Made by a program: the position numbers and the translations under genes. The notes under the pieces were generated by a model that saw only the letters and a program-made list of their open reading frames with translations, had not been told where the DNA came from and made no database searches. A DNA stretch of 42,266 bases. Origin: RHKX01 sp964641695 (lineage in GTDB: Bacteria > Actinomycetota > Thermoleophilia > Solirubrobacterales > 70-9). Location: positions 1 through 42,266 of the forward strand of contig CAZXKG010000012.1 of NCBI GenBank assembly GCA_964641695.1, given 5' to 3'. Shown here piece by piece: positions 24,607-32,791 of this stretch. Position 1 is the stretch's first letter. The number at the start of each line of letters is the position of its first letter.

Positions 24607-26724
24607 ATGCCGGACCTGAAACCGGGATCCGTGTTCGCCGGCCATCGCATCGAGGCGGTGGCCGGACGCGGTGGCATGGGAACGGTCTACCGCGCGACCC
24701 ACCTGGCGCTCGACCACGCGGTGGCGCTCAAGGTGATCTCGGCGGAGCTGGCGGCGGACGGTGCGTTCAGGGAGAGGTTCCGCTCCGAGTCGCGGATCGC
24801 GGTCTCGCTCCGCCACCCGAACGTAGTCCCGATCCACCACGCCGGCGAGGAGGACGGGCTGCTCTTCGTGACGATGGATCTGATCGAGGGCCCTGATCTG
24901 CGGAAGCTCGTCGCCTCCTCGGGCGGCCTCAGCCCGGAGCGGACGATCGCCCTGCTCGCGGGTGTCGCCGACGCGCTCGACGTAGCCCACGCCCGGGGTC
25001 TGGTCCACCGTGACATCAAGCCCGCCAACATCCTGATCGAGGCGGCGGGGACCTCCCGTGAGCGTGCTTACCTGACCGACTTCGGGCTCGCCAAGCGGTT
25101 CGACGAGGGCAGCGACGCGGCGGCGCTCACCAAGACCGGCGCCTTCGTCGGCACGCTCGACTACGTCGCTCCGGAGCAGATCCGGGGTGAGCGGGTTGAC
25201 GCCCGGACCGACGTCTACGCGCTTGGCTGCGTGCTCTACGAGGCGGTGGCGGGAAGTGCCCCGTTCGCCGACCGCGAGGAGAACGTGGCGAAGATGTACG
25301 CCCATCTCCAGGACGAGGTCCCCTGGCTGCCGGGCGAGGGGGAGCGCGCCGGCGCCCTCGACGAGGCGATCGCCCGGGCGATGGCGAAGCGCCCGGGCGA
25401 TCGCTTCCCCTCTGCCGGGGACCTCGCCCGCGCCGCAGCCGGGGCCGTCGGCGGGGGCGGCGACGCGCCGACGCTCGAGCGCAGCGTCGCGACCGGCGAG
25501 GCGGCGCCGGACAGCGAGGAGCGACGGGCGCCGGCGACGGGCGCGGCCGGGATCGCGGCGACCGTCGAGGCCGAGGAGGCGGGCGTGAGCGCAGAGGCCG
25601 CCGGAGCCGAGGCCACCGTGGAGACGACGACCGAGGTGGCGGCCGGAACGGGGGATGACGCGGCGACGGCGGCGACTGCCGGCCCTTCCCGGGAGTCGCG
25701 GTTCTGGCGGATCGCCGGGCGGCGCGCCCCTTTCTACGGGCCGCCCTGGGGCCGGGTCTGGCTCGCCGTGCTGACGCTCGCGGTTGTAGTCGCTGGGCTG
25801 CTTCTCGTCGCCGGGGTCTTCGACGGCGAGGAGCCCGCAGGCGAAGGGCCGGGCGGGGACGTGACCTCGAGCCCATCCGCTCCAGCCGTCGTCGGCGCGC
25901 CGACGACGGTCGAGGGGTTCCCGGTCGGCATCGCCGCCGACGAGGGCGTCGTGGCGGTCGCCACCCGCTCGACCTCGCTGGCGCTGCTCTCCGAGGCGTC
26001 GGGGGGTGTCGACGGCGAGGTGACGACCCCCGGCGAGGGCGAGGACGTGACGATCGCGGACGGGCTGGCATGGGCTTCGCAGCCGGCGATCGGGGCGCTC
26101 GCCCGAGCGCCGCTGGCGGGCGGAGAGGCCGAGCTGGTCGAGACGTCGGGCCGGCCGATGGGGGTCGCCGCGGGTGCGGGCGGGACGATCTGGTCGGCCG
26201 ATCCGAGCCTGCCCGGGGTGCTGCGGCTGGATCCCGCCTCGGGTGCGGTGGACCGCTTCCCGATCGAGGGCGCCGTCTCGCCCGAGCAGCTTGCGGTCGG
26301 ACGTGGCGGGGTCTGGGTGGTCGACCGGGCAGGGGGGCGGGTCTTCGCACTCGACGAGGACGACCCGACGGTGCAGCGCGACCTCCGCGTCGGCGAGACG
26401 CCCAAGGGCGTCGTGCTCGGTGCCGGCTCGGTCTGGGTGGCCAACACCGGCTCCGGCACGGTCACGCGCCTCGACCCCGACTCCGAGGAGGACTCGGTGA
26501 CGATCGACGTGCGCGGCGTGCCTCGTGGCGTCGCGTTCGGCTTCGGCCACGTCTGGATCGCCAACGGCAAGGGGTACGTGAGCGCGATCGATCCGGCGGA
26601 CGACTCGGTGGCGCGGGTGCGGGTGCCCGGCGGCTCGCCCGAGGAGGTCGCGGTCGGCTCGGACGGCGTCTGGGTGACGACTGGCAAGGGCGACTCGGTC
26701 GTCCGCATCGACCCCGGCGGCTGA
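24607..26724 (+). CDS. Receptor-like Ser/Thr protein kinase with C-terminal beta-propeller
   Basis: A 705-residue membrane kinase with the PknD plan. The kinase domain (about 12-280) has the glycine loop GRGGMGTVYRA, Lys42 in VALKVIS, HRDIKPANIL with catalytic Asp136, DFG at 158-160, and YVAPEQIRGE. An Ala/Glu-rich linker of about 100 residues follows, then one transmembrane helix (about 385-407, WLAVLTLAVVVAGLLLVAGVF). The extracellular part is made of repeated blades such as GSVWVANTGSGTVTRLDPDS and GHVWIANGKGYVSAIDPAD, a YVTN/NHL-type propeller. It should sense an outside ligand and phosphorylate cytoplasmic targets; the FHA-HTH protein 0.9 kb away is a candidate reader. Confidence 0.93.
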   Translation: MPDLKPGSVFAGHRIEAVAGRGGMGTVYRATHLALDHAVALKVISAELAADGAFRERFRSESRIAVSLRHPNVVPIHHAGEEDGLLFVTMDLIEGPDLRKLVASSGGLSPERTIALLAGVADALDVAHARGLVHRDIKPANILIEAAGTSRERAYLTDFGLAKRFDEGSDAAALTKTGAFVGTLDYVAPEQIRGERVDARTDVYALGCVLYEAVAGSAPFADREENVAKMYAHLQDEVPWLPGEGERAGALDEAIARAMAKRPGDRFPSAGDLARAAAGAVGGGGDAPTLERSVATGEAAPDSEERRAPATGAAGIAATVEAEEAGVSAEAAGAEATVETTTEVAAGTGDDAATAATAGPSRESRFWRIAGRRAPFYGPPWGRVWLAVLTLAVVVAGLLLVAGVFDGEEPAGEGPGGDVTSSPSAPAVVGAPTTVEGFPVGIAADEGVVAVATRSTSLALLSEASGGVDGEVTTPGEGEDVTIADGLAWASQPAIGALARAPLAGGEAELVETSGRPMGVAAGAGGTIWSADPSLPGVLRLDPASGAVDRFPIEGAVSPEQLAVGRGGVWVVDRAGGRVFALDEDDPTVQRDLRVGETPKGVVLGAGSVWVANTGSGTVTRLDPDSEEDSVTIDVRGVPRGVAFGFGHVWIANGKGYVSAIDPADDSVARVRVPGGSPEEVAVGSDGVWVTTGKGDSVVRIDPGG

Positions 26725-26860
26725 GCCTCCACGCGGCGCCGTCCCGGCCGGCACGGGGCGATCGTGCACTCGTTCCTCGCCCCTGCTCCGGCATCCTGGG
26801 ACTGCGTATGATCGCGTAGATCAGACGAGATCCAGCAACGCAGGGAACGCGGAGTCATCG

Positions 26861-27544
26861 ATGAGTGAATCGGAGGACGTCCTCCTCGGACGCAACAAGT
26901 GGAACAAGTTCAAGCTGCCCGAAGACATGACGGGCAAGACCTTCCTGGATGTCGGATGCTGGGAAGGCGGCAACTGCGCGGAGGCCGTGCGCCGGGGGGC
27001 GAGCCAGGTCGTGGGCGTGGACATCTGCACCTCCGAGGAGCTCGCGAAGAACGTCGAGAACTTCGGGTTCGACTTCCTTCAGCTCGATCTGCTCTCGGAG
27101 AAGTGGCTCGAGCTGGACACGTTCGACGTCGTGCTCTGCTCCGGCGTGCTCTACCACGTCGAGAACGTGATCTCGCTCCTGCTGCGGCTACGGATGGTCA
27201 CCGGTGAGCTGCTGGCGCTCGAGACCGCGACCCGTGAGATCGCAAGCGACGAGCCTGTCCTGATCTTCCGTCCCGAGGACGAGGTCAACAACCCGTCGAA
27301 CTGGTGGTTTCCGAACAAGCGCGGGCTGTACGCGATGATGCAGACCTGCGGGTTCGACGACATCGTCGACGCCTTCGAGAACGAGCGGCCGGGCGGTGCC
27401 CGCCTGTGCGTCCACGCGAAGCCCGTCCGCAGGAAGTCGTTCGATCGGATCCTCCCGCGTAAGCGCGAGGCGATGAGCCTGCAGGGGGGCCGCCGTTGGC
27501 ACGACGAGCGCAAGAGGCAGCAGGGGCGCGGCGAGAAGGACTGA
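26861..27544 (+). CDS. SAM-dependent methyltransferase
   Basis: A 227-residue class I methyltransferase. Motif I is FLDVGCWEGGNCAEA, followed by QVVGVDIC (motif II) and FDVVLCSGVLYHVEN (motif IV), a spacing like the CmoB/DUF1698 group. The N-terminal part is short and the C-terminus is very basic (RKSFDRILPRKREAM, RRWHDERKRQQ), which could contact a nucleic acid or the membrane. The substrate is unknown. A TATGAT hexamer at 26807-26812 is a likely -10, giving a leader of about 42 nt. It sits between the kinase and the FHA regulator. Confidence 0.82.
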   Translation: MSESEDVLLGRNKWNKFKLPEDMTGKTFLDVGCWEGGNCAEAVRRGASQVVGVDICTSEELAKNVENFGFDFLQLDLLSEKWLELDTFDVVLCSGVLYHVENVISLLLRLRMVTGELLALETATREIASDEPVLIFRPEDEVNNPSNWWFPNKRGLYAMMQTCGFDDIVDAFENERPGGARLCVHAKPVRRKSFDRILPRKREAMSLQGGRRWHDERKRQQGRGEKD

Positions 27545-27602
27545 CGGCCGGCCTCCCGGGCCCGCAGGGGGATCGCGCCGCCTCGGCGCCACGGGGCCTC
27601 GA

Positions 27603-28313
27603 TCAGAAGTCGTGCTCGGTGACCAGGCCCGTCTGCATCGCGCGCTGGACCAGCTCGAGGCGCTTGCGCGACTGCGGGGTGTCGGCCAGCCCGAACTTCT
27701 CGAACAGCGCCCGAAGGTGGGTCTTGACGGCGTCGACGCTGAGGTGAAGCGAGGCGGCGATCTCGGCGTTGGTGGCCGGGCTCGCGAACGCCGCGCCTTC
27801 CTTGAACGGGCGGCAGAGCTCGACCAGAACCCGCTTCTGGGCGGGCGAGACGCCGGCCGCCGAGGCCAGATCCGACGACGCGATCGTCGAGTCGTCTCCT
27901 CCCGAGGCCTCCACCGGATCCTTGAACCTGATCAGCGTCTTCCCGACCCTGATCACGTCGCCGCTGCGGAGGCGGCGCCGGCCACCGATCCGCTCCTCGT
28001 TGATGAACGAGCCGTTGCGCGAGAGCCCGTCGTCGACGAGCGTGCAGTCGCGGCCCACGTAGTCGATCCGCGCGTGCAGCTTCGAGACCTCCGCGTCGGC
28101 CTCGAGGACCACGTCCGCCGACTCGCTGCGGCCGACCCAGACCTCGCCCCGCTCCCCCTCGATCGCGACGATCCGCTGCCCCCCGTTCGCGTCGCGGAAG
28201 ATGAGCAGCGGAAGCCCGTTCCGCTCCGCCTCGATCTGCTCCTTGAGCTCGGCGGCAGTCTGGATCTGCCGGTTCGATCCGGCTCCGTCAGCGGGCTCGG
28301 GAGGGACGCTCAC
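27603..28313 (-). CDS. FHA-domain protein with C-terminal HTH
   Basis: A 236-residue regulator-like protein. A forkhead-associated domain at about 55-130 shows VWVGRSESADVVLEADAEVSKLHARI, VDDGLSRNGSFINEERI and LRSGDVIRVGKTLIRF, the phosphothreonine-binding residues. The C-terminal part has TNAEIAASLHLSVDAVKTHLRALFEKFG, a LuxR/sigma-4-like helix-turn-helix. It could bind DNA or a kinase-phosphorylated partner. GTG 28313 is favoured over the ATG at 28373 because TACCTT lies 6 nt before it. It is divergent from pntAA and lies near the Ser/Thr kinase. Confidence 0.85.
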   Translation of the reverse strand: MSVPPEPADGAGSNRQIQTAAELKEQIEAERNGLPLLIFRDANGGQRIVAIEGERGEVWVGRSESADVVLEADAEVSKLHARIDYVGRDCTLVDDGLSRNGSFINEERIGGRRRLRSGDVIRVGKTLIRFKDPVEASGGDDSTIASSDLASAAGVSPAQKRVLVELCRPFKEGAAFASPATNAEIAASLHLSVDAVKTHLRALFEKFGLADTPQSRKRLELVQRAMQTGLVTEHDF

Positions 28314-28319
28314 GCCGTC

Positions 28320-28325
28320 AAGGTA
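28320..28325 (-). promoter_or_regulatory. Possible -10 of FHA-HTH gene
   Basis: On the minus strand TACCTT lies 6 nt before the GTG at 28313. Confidence 0.35.
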
Positions 28326-28366
28326 GCTGCCCCGGTGGACGAGCGGGCCGCGACGCGGCGCACTTG

Positions 28367-28372
28367 TATACA
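28367..28372 (+). promoter_or_regulatory. Probable -10 of the pnt operon
   Basis: TATACA sits in the near-palindrome TGTATACA, 15 nt before the pntAA ATG. The same bases could serve the opposite strand. Confidence 0.4.
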
Positions 28373-28387
28373 TTCCCGCCCCGCGCT

Positions 28388-29524
28388 ATGAGGCTAGGAG
28401 TTCCCAGAGAGTCCGCAGAGGGCGAACGTCGCGTCGCCCTGATCCCCGACACGGTCAAGTCGCTGACCGCCAAGGGTCTCGATGTCGTCATCGAGTCCGG
28501 CGCCGGCGAGGCCTCCGGCCATCCCGACTCCGAGTACACGGAGGTTGGTGCCGAGGTCGGTTCGACCGATCAGGTCTGGGGGGCGGACATCGTCCTCACC
28601 GTCGATCGTCCCAGCGTCGAGCAGATCGGCCGTCTCGGCTCCGGCAAGGTGCTGGTCGGCTTCCTCGCTCCGCTCACCGCCACCGACACCACCAAGGCGC
28701 TCGCCTCCGCGGGCGTCTCGTCGTTCGCGGTCGAGGCGATCCCGCGGATCACCCGCGCCCAGGCGATGGACGCGCTCTCCTCGCAGGCGAACGTCGCCGG
28801 TTACGCCGCCACGCTGCTCGCCGCTCGCGAGGCCGGCCGCTTCTTCCCGATGATGACCACCGCCGCCGGCACCGTCTCGCCGGCGCGCGTCCTGGTCCTC
28901 GGCGCCGGCGTCGCCGGCCTGCAGGCGATCGCCACGGCCAAGCGGCTCGGCGCTGTCGTCACCGGCTTCGACATCCGTCGCGCCGCCTGGGAGCAGATCT
29001 CGTCGCTCGGCGGCCGCCCGCTGGAGCTCGACTTCATCCCCGACGCCGAGGACGAGGGCGGCTACGCCCGTCCCCTCACCGAGGAGGAGAACGAGCAGGT
29101 CCGCCAGGCCCTGGCCGAGAACGCGGCCCGGCAGGACGTGATCATCACCACGGCTCAGATCCCCGGCCGCGCCGCGCCGATCCTGATCACCGCCGAGGGG
29201 GTCCGCAACATGTCCCCGGGTTCGGTGATCGTCGATCTAGCCGGCGAGAGCGGCGGCAACTGCGAGCTGACGAAGTTCGGCGAGACCGTCGTCGAGGGTG
29301 GCGTCAAGGTCATCTCCCCACGGAACCTCGCATCCGACATGGCTGCGCACGCATCCCAGCTCTACGCGAAGAACCTCGAGAACTTCATCGGCCTGATCAC
29401 CGACGAGGAGGGTGGCCTCGCGCTCGACTTCGAGGACGAGGTCGTCGCCGGCGCCTGCCTGACCCACGGTGGCGAGGTCAAGAACGAGCGAGCCAAGGCG
29501 CTCGTGCAAGGTAACCAGGAGTAG
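28388..29524 (+). CDS. pntAA: NAD(P) transhydrogenase subunit alpha part 1
   Basis: A 378-residue NAD(H)-binding subunit (domain I) of the proton-translocating transhydrogenase. It begins MRLGVPRESAEGERRVALIP and has ALSSQANVAGYAA, the nucleotide fold VLVLGAGVAGLQAIATAKRLGA, RRAAWEQ, IITTAQIPGRAAP, and VIVDLAGESGGNCE. With PntAB and PntB it moves hydride from NADH to NADP+ at the cost of the proton gradient. It is first in the operon; the stop is 3 bp before a pntAB-like start. Confidence 0.95.
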   Translation: MRLGVPRESAEGERRVALIPDTVKSLTAKGLDVVIESGAGEASGHPDSEYTEVGAEVGSTDQVWGADIVLTVDRPSVEQIGRLGSGKVLVGFLAPLTATDTTKALASAGVSSFAVEAIPRITRAQAMDALSSQANVAGYAATLLAAREAGRFFPMMTTAAGTVSPARVLVLGAGVAGLQAIATAKRLGAVVTGFDIRRAAWEQISSLGGRPLELDFIPDAEDEGGYARPLTEEENEQVRQALAENAARQDVIITTAQIPGRAAPILITAEGVRNMSPGSVIVDLAGESGGNCELTKFGETVVEGGVKVISPRNLASDMAAHASQLYAKNLENFIGLITDEEGGLALDFEDEVVAGACLTHGGEVKNERAKALVQGNQE

Positions 29525-29527
29525 TCC

Positions 29528-29631
29528 ATGGATCTCGTCATGAACCTGACGATCTTCGTCCTCGCCGCGTTCGTCGGCTTCGAGGTGATCTCGAAGGTCC
29601 CGGCGACGCTGCACACGCCGCTGATGTCGCA
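29528..29631 (+). CDS. First pntAB-like gene, cut by the assembly gap
   Basis: Thirty-four codons of a PntAB-like membrane subunit: MDLVMNLTIFVLAAFVGFEV then ISKVPATLHTPLMS, ending at the N run. It matches the complete pntAB at 29698 in most residues but differs at many bases and in the first eight residues, so it is not a simple copy. The last 23 bases before the gap are identical in both genes, which is where an assembler would break. Whether a full gene lies here is unknown. Confidence 0.7.
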
Positions 29632-29641
29632 NNNNNNNNNN
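29632..29641. other. Assembly gap (10 N) in the pnt operon
   Basis: Ten Ns between a truncated pntAB start and the tail of an unidentified frame. The true size and content are unknown. Confidence 0.95.
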
Positions 29642-29695
29642 CGCTCCCTGATCGACATCACCCCCGACCCTGAAGAGCTGGAGAACGCTCTCTAA
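29642..29695 (+). CDS. C-terminal tail of an unidentified gene after the gap
   Basis: The open frame directly after the gap reads RSLIDITPDPEELENAL and stops 2 bp before pntAB. It does not resemble the PntAB C-terminus and is not the end of the pntAA seen upstream. It may be the end of a second pntAA or another gene hidden by the gap. Confidence 0.45.
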   Translation, partial: RSLIDITPDPEELENAL

Positions 29696-29697
29696 CC

Positions 29698-30003
29698 ATG
29701 GACATTTACACAGAGATCGTCATTTTCGTGCTGGCCGCCTTTGTCGGCTTCGAGGTGATTTCCAAGGTTCCCGCCACCCTGCACACGCCGCTGATGTCGC
29801 AGACCAACGCGATTCACGGCATCGTCGTGCTCGGCGGGCTGATCGTCGCCGGCTTCGCCGAGGGCGGTCTCGAGTTGACGATCGCCTTCATCGCCATCGC
29901 CTTCGGCGCGATCAACATCGTCGGCGGCTTCATGGTCACCGACCGCATGCTCGGCATGTTCAGCCGTAAGAAGCCGCGCCCGCAGGAAGCCGAGAAGGGC
30001 TGA
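29698..30003 (+). CDS. pntAB: NAD(P) transhydrogenase subunit alpha part 2
   Basis: A complete 101-residue membrane subunit (part of domain II). It begins MDIYTEIVIFVLAAFVGFEV and contains SQTNAIHGIVVLGGLIV, a stretch conserved in PntAB, then two more helices (LTIAFIAIAFGAINIVGGF, MVTDRMLGMF) and a charged tail. With PntB it forms the proton channel. It lies 4 bp before pntB. Its start is a second version of the truncated gene before the gap. Confidence 0.93.
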   Translation: MDIYTEIVIFVLAAFVGFEVISKVPATLHTPLMSQTNAIHGIVVLGGLIVAGFAEGGLELTIAFIAIAFGAINIVGGFMVTDRMLGMFSRKKPRPQEAEKG

Positions 30004-30007
30004 GTCG

Positions 30008-31438
30008 ATGAGCGCAGTTCCAGCACTTACGGCCGTGCTCGAGCCGGGTGGCGACGCCGCCAACCTGCTCTACGTCCTCGCCTTCGTCCTCTTCATCGTC
30101 GGCATCAAGCAGGGCACCCATCCGACCAGCGCCAAGCGCGGCAACCTGATCGCCGCGGGCGGCATGGCGGTGGCTGTGGTGACGACGCTGCTGCTCGACG
30201 GGATCGGCAACTGGGGCGTGATCATCGGTGGCCTGGTCGTCGGCAGCGCCGTCGGCGTCGTCGCCTCGCTGCGCGTGCAGATGACCGAGATGCCGCAGAT
30301 GGTCGCCCTCTACAACGGGGTCGGCGGCGGCGCGGTCGCCCTGATCGCGTGGTCGGAGTTCCGCCACGGGTTAGATGACGTGGCGGGTGGCCTCGAGCTC
30401 GAGGTCTTCATCCCGGTCCTCTTCGCGGCGGTCATCGGCTCGATCTCCTTCTGGGGGTCGAACATCGCGTTCGGCAAGCTTCAGGACCTGATCCCGACCC
30501 GTCCTGTCGCGGCGCCGGGCCAGCAGGTGATCAACGCCCTGCTCCTGATCGCGATCGTCGTCGCCTGCGTCTACCTGGCGATCGACAAGGACAGCCCCTC
30601 GCAGGGGATCTTCATCGGCATCCTGATCGCGGCCGCTCTGCTCGGGAACATGGTCGTGCTGCCGATCGGCGGCGCCGACATGCCGGTCGTGATCGCGCTG
30701 CTCAACGCGTTGACCGGCCTCTCGGCGGCAGCCGCCGGGTTCGCCCTCGACAACGTGGCGCTGATCGTCGCCGGCACCCTCGTCGGCTCCTCCGGAACGA
30801 TCCTCACCATGGAGATGGCGACCGCGATGAACCGCTCGGTCGCGAACATCCTCTTCGCCGGCTTCGGTGGGGCGCCGTCCGGCGGTGGCGGCAGCACCGA
30901 GGAGCGACCCCATCGCTCCGTGGGCGCCCAGGACGCCGCGATCGCGCTCGCCTACGCCGACTCGGTCGTGATCGTCCCCGGCTACGGTCTGGCGGTCGCG
31001 CAGGCGCAGCACGCGGTCAAGGAGATGGCCGACGAGCTCGAGAAGCGCGGGGTCGAGGTCCGCTATGCGATCCACCCGGTCGCGGGCCGGATGCCCGGTC
31101 ATATGAACGTGCTGCTGGCTGAGGCTGACGTGCCCTACGAGAAGCTCGTCGAGATGGAGGACATCAACCCCGACATGCCGCGCACCGACGTCGCGGTCGT
31201 GATCGGGGCCAACGACGTCACCAACCCGGCGGCCAAGAACGACCCCGACAGCCCGATCGCCGGCATGCCGATCATCGAGGTCGGCGAGGCCCAGCAGGTG
31301 ATCGTGATCAAGCGGTCCCTGAGCCCCGGGTTCGCCGGCATCGACAACGACCTCTTCTACATGGACAAGACCTCGATGGTCTTCGACGACGCGAAGAAGG
31401 CGGCGCAGGAGATCGCCGCCGAGGTCACCAACCTCTGA
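30008..31438 (+). CDS. pntB: NAD(P) transhydrogenase subunit beta
   Basis: A 476-residue subunit with about nine transmembrane helices (residues 20-280) and the soluble NADP(H)-binding domain III. Signatures are MPQMVALYNGVGGGAVALIA, LPIGGADMPVVIALLNALTG, VPGYGLAVAQAQHAVKEM, HPVAGRMPGHMNVLLAEA, and VVIGANDVTNPAA. It completes the enzyme that supplies NADPH. A 9-bp stem hairpin follows the stop. Confidence 0.95.
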   Translation: MSAVPALTAVLEPGGDAANLLYVLAFVLFIVGIKQGTHPTSAKRGNLIAAGGMAVAVVTTLLLDGIGNWGVIIGGLVVGSAVGVVASLRVQMTEMPQMVALYNGVGGGAVALIAWSEFRHGLDDVAGGLELEVFIPVLFAAVIGSISFWGSNIAFGKLQDLIPTRPVAAPGQQVINALLLIAIVVACVYLAIDKDSPSQGIFIGILIAAALLGNMVVLPIGGADMPVVIALLNALTGLSAAAAGFALDNVALIVAGTLVGSSGTILTMEMATAMNRSVANILFAGFGGAPSGGGGSTEERPHRSVGAQDAAIALAYADSVVIVPGYGLAVAQAQHAVKEMADELEKRGVEVRYAIHPVAGRMPGHMNVLLAEADVPYEKLVEMEDINPDMPRTDVAVVIGANDVTNPAAKNDPDSPIAGMPIIEVGEAQQVIVIKRSLSPGFAGIDNDLFYMDKTSMVFDDAKKAAQEIAAEVTNL

Positions 31439-31450
31439 TCCGCCGTCACT

Positions 31451-31471
31451 CGCCGGCCCTGAGGGCCGGCG
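31451..31471. terminator. Hairpin between convergent pntB and LapA genes
   Basis: A perfect 9-bp stem, CGCCGGCCC and GGGCCGGCG, around a TGA loop, lies 13 bp after the pntB stop and 10 bp from the end of the convergent gene. There is no T-tract, as is usual in high-GC genomes; it could work in both directions. Confidence 0.65.
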
Positions 31472-31480
31472 GCCGCGCGC

Positions 31481-31714
31481 TCAGGACTTCCTCTGCTCGT
31501 CCTTGCTGCTGCCTCGGCGGCGTACGCGGGGCAGGAGCCAGCCGACCGCCGCTCCGGCGAGGAAGGTGATCAGCAGGATGAAGAAGAGCGGCGCCGTCGT
31601 GGTCGAGAAGATCAGGTCGACGGCCACGTCCTGGGAGTTCTGAAGGATGAAGATCAGCGCGACGATCGCGATCGCGATCGCCACGTAGAAGCGCCAGGTG
31701 CGCTTGCTCGACAT
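31481..31714 (-). CDS. LapA-domain membrane protein
   Basis: A 77-residue protein with two transmembrane helices, FYVAIAIAIVALIFILQNS and LFFILLITFLAGAAVGWLLP, and basic tails. The FILQNSQDVAVDLIF turn and the GAAVGWLL motif are typical of the LapA (lipopolysaccharide assembly protein A, DUF1049) domain; in bacteria without LPS its role is unknown. GGAGGAG lies 4 nt before the ATG, one of the clearest ribosome binding sites here. Confidence 0.82.
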   Translation of the reverse strand: MSSKRTWRFYVAIAIAIVALIFILQNSQDVAVDLIFSTTTAPLFFILLITFLAGAAVGWLLPRVRRRGSSKDEQRKS

Positions 31715-31822
31715 CTTCTCCTCCGGCAGCCGAGCTGCACTTCGTTGCGGTCTGCCACTCATTCGCCGCGACCCTAACGCCTTTCGGCACATATTGGGAC
31801 ACACGCGTATGAACTCGCCGCC

Positions 31823-31828
31823 TACGTT
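31823..31828 (+). promoter_or_regulatory. Possible -10 of leaderless transcript
   Basis: TACGTT lies 6 nt before the ATG at 31835. Confidence 0.4.
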
Positions 31829-31834
31829 GCTCGC

Positions 31835-32731
31835 ATGGACGGTGAGCGCGGTCAGGCAACTCCCGAGTACGTCGGGTTGGTGCTGCTGCTCGCCGCCCTG
31901 CTCGGGCTGCTCGCCGCGGCCGTCGGGCTCCTTCCCGGGAGCACCGAGGTCGCCCGGGCGATCGGCGCGAAGCTGCTCTGCGCCGTGGGGAACGACGACA
32001 AGTGCGGCAACCCGCCCCTCGTCGGGATGCCCGCTTCGGAGCTGGCTGATGCCTATGACTCCCAGATCGCGGCGCTCCTCGGCGCCCACGCTCCCGATCT
32101 CCACTTCGAGGACGACGAGTTCGCCTCGCTGCCGGTGGACTTCCGTCGCTGCCGCGAGCGCGCCTGCGCGGACACGATCCGCAGGGGCACGGTCCACTCG
32201 ACGCAGACGGGCCACCGCCCGACCGCCTTCACCCACGTCGTCGACTGCCGGGATCCGGCTGCCGCGCGGGCCGACGGCTACGACTGCTCCGGCGTTCGCC
32301 GAGGCCGGATCTACCTCCAGTACTGGTTCTACTACCCCGACTCGTGGACCCATCGCCTGGGTCGCGTCGGCGGCTATCACCTGGACGACTGGGAGAGCTT
32401 CCAGGTCCGCGTCGAGCCGAACGGCCAGGCCCGCTCACGGGCCAGCTCCCACCGCAGCTACAACGGTCGCGGCCCGGAGGGGTGGACCTCCGACATCGGC
32501 ATCAAGCAGCAGCGCGCCTGGGACCGCCAGCTCAACCAGCTCCACGTCGCCGCCGGAAGTCACGCCGGCATGGCCAGAGCCCAGGGCAGCGAGGGTCGCC
32601 ACATCCACGGTCGCGACATCGAGCTGATCCCGCTGGAGTCGATCGCCCGCCGCGGCCCCCTGCCTGAGTTCGCCGTCGTCCCCCCATGGCGCAAGCGAGT
32701 CTGGCGAGATCCGGAGGAGACGGGAACGTGA
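31835..32731 (+). CDS. Prepilin-type signal fused to a Vps62-like domain
   Basis: A 298-residue protein of unknown function. The start MDGERGQATPEYVGLVLLLA has a type IV/Flp-prepilin-like site: cleavage after Gly6 would leave Glu at +5, followed by a hydrophobic helix to about residue 35. The C-terminal part (about 130-270) has LQYWFYYPDSWTHRLG, YHLDDWESFQVRVEP and LHVAAGSHAGM, which resemble the Vps62-like fold (YWxFYP, DWE, xGSHA). Two to four cysteines lie in between. It may be an exported, pilin-anchored surface protein. No other pilus genes are in view. The start is supported by TACGTT 6 nt upstream and is 61 bp from vapB at its end. Confidence 0.7.
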   Translation: MDGERGQATPEYVGLVLLLAALLGLLAAAVGLLPGSTEVARAIGAKLLCAVGNDDKCGNPPLVGMPASELADAYDSQIAALLGAHAPDLHFEDDEFASLPVDFRRCRERACADTIRRGTVHSTQTGHRPTAFTHVVDCRDPAAARADGYDCSGVRRGRIYLQYWFYYPDSWTHRLGRVGGYHLDDWESFQVRVEPNGQARSRASSHRSYNGRGPEGWTSDIGIKQQRAWDRQLNQLHVAAGSHAGMARAQGSEGRHIHGRDIELIPLESIARRGPLPEFAVVPPWRKRVWRDPEETGT

Positions 32732-32778
32732 GCCTGCGAGTGGCCGTACAGAGAAACGGAAGCGGGCTTTCGGCGAGT

Positions 32779-32784
32779 TATACT
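32779..32784 (+). promoter_or_regulatory. Probable -10 of vapBC
   Basis: TATACT lies 7 nt before the vapB ATG, so the message is probably leaderless. The antitoxin would be expected to bind this region. Confidence 0.55.
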
Positions 32785-32791
32785 GACGGGT

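Noticed and set aside
21420..26769. Very long antisense open frames (over 900 codons) opposite the P-type ATPase and the kinase
   Set aside because: Codon bias of real high-GC genes keeps the opposite strand open; the encoded sequences are low-complexity, and the sense genes have full catalytic motifs.
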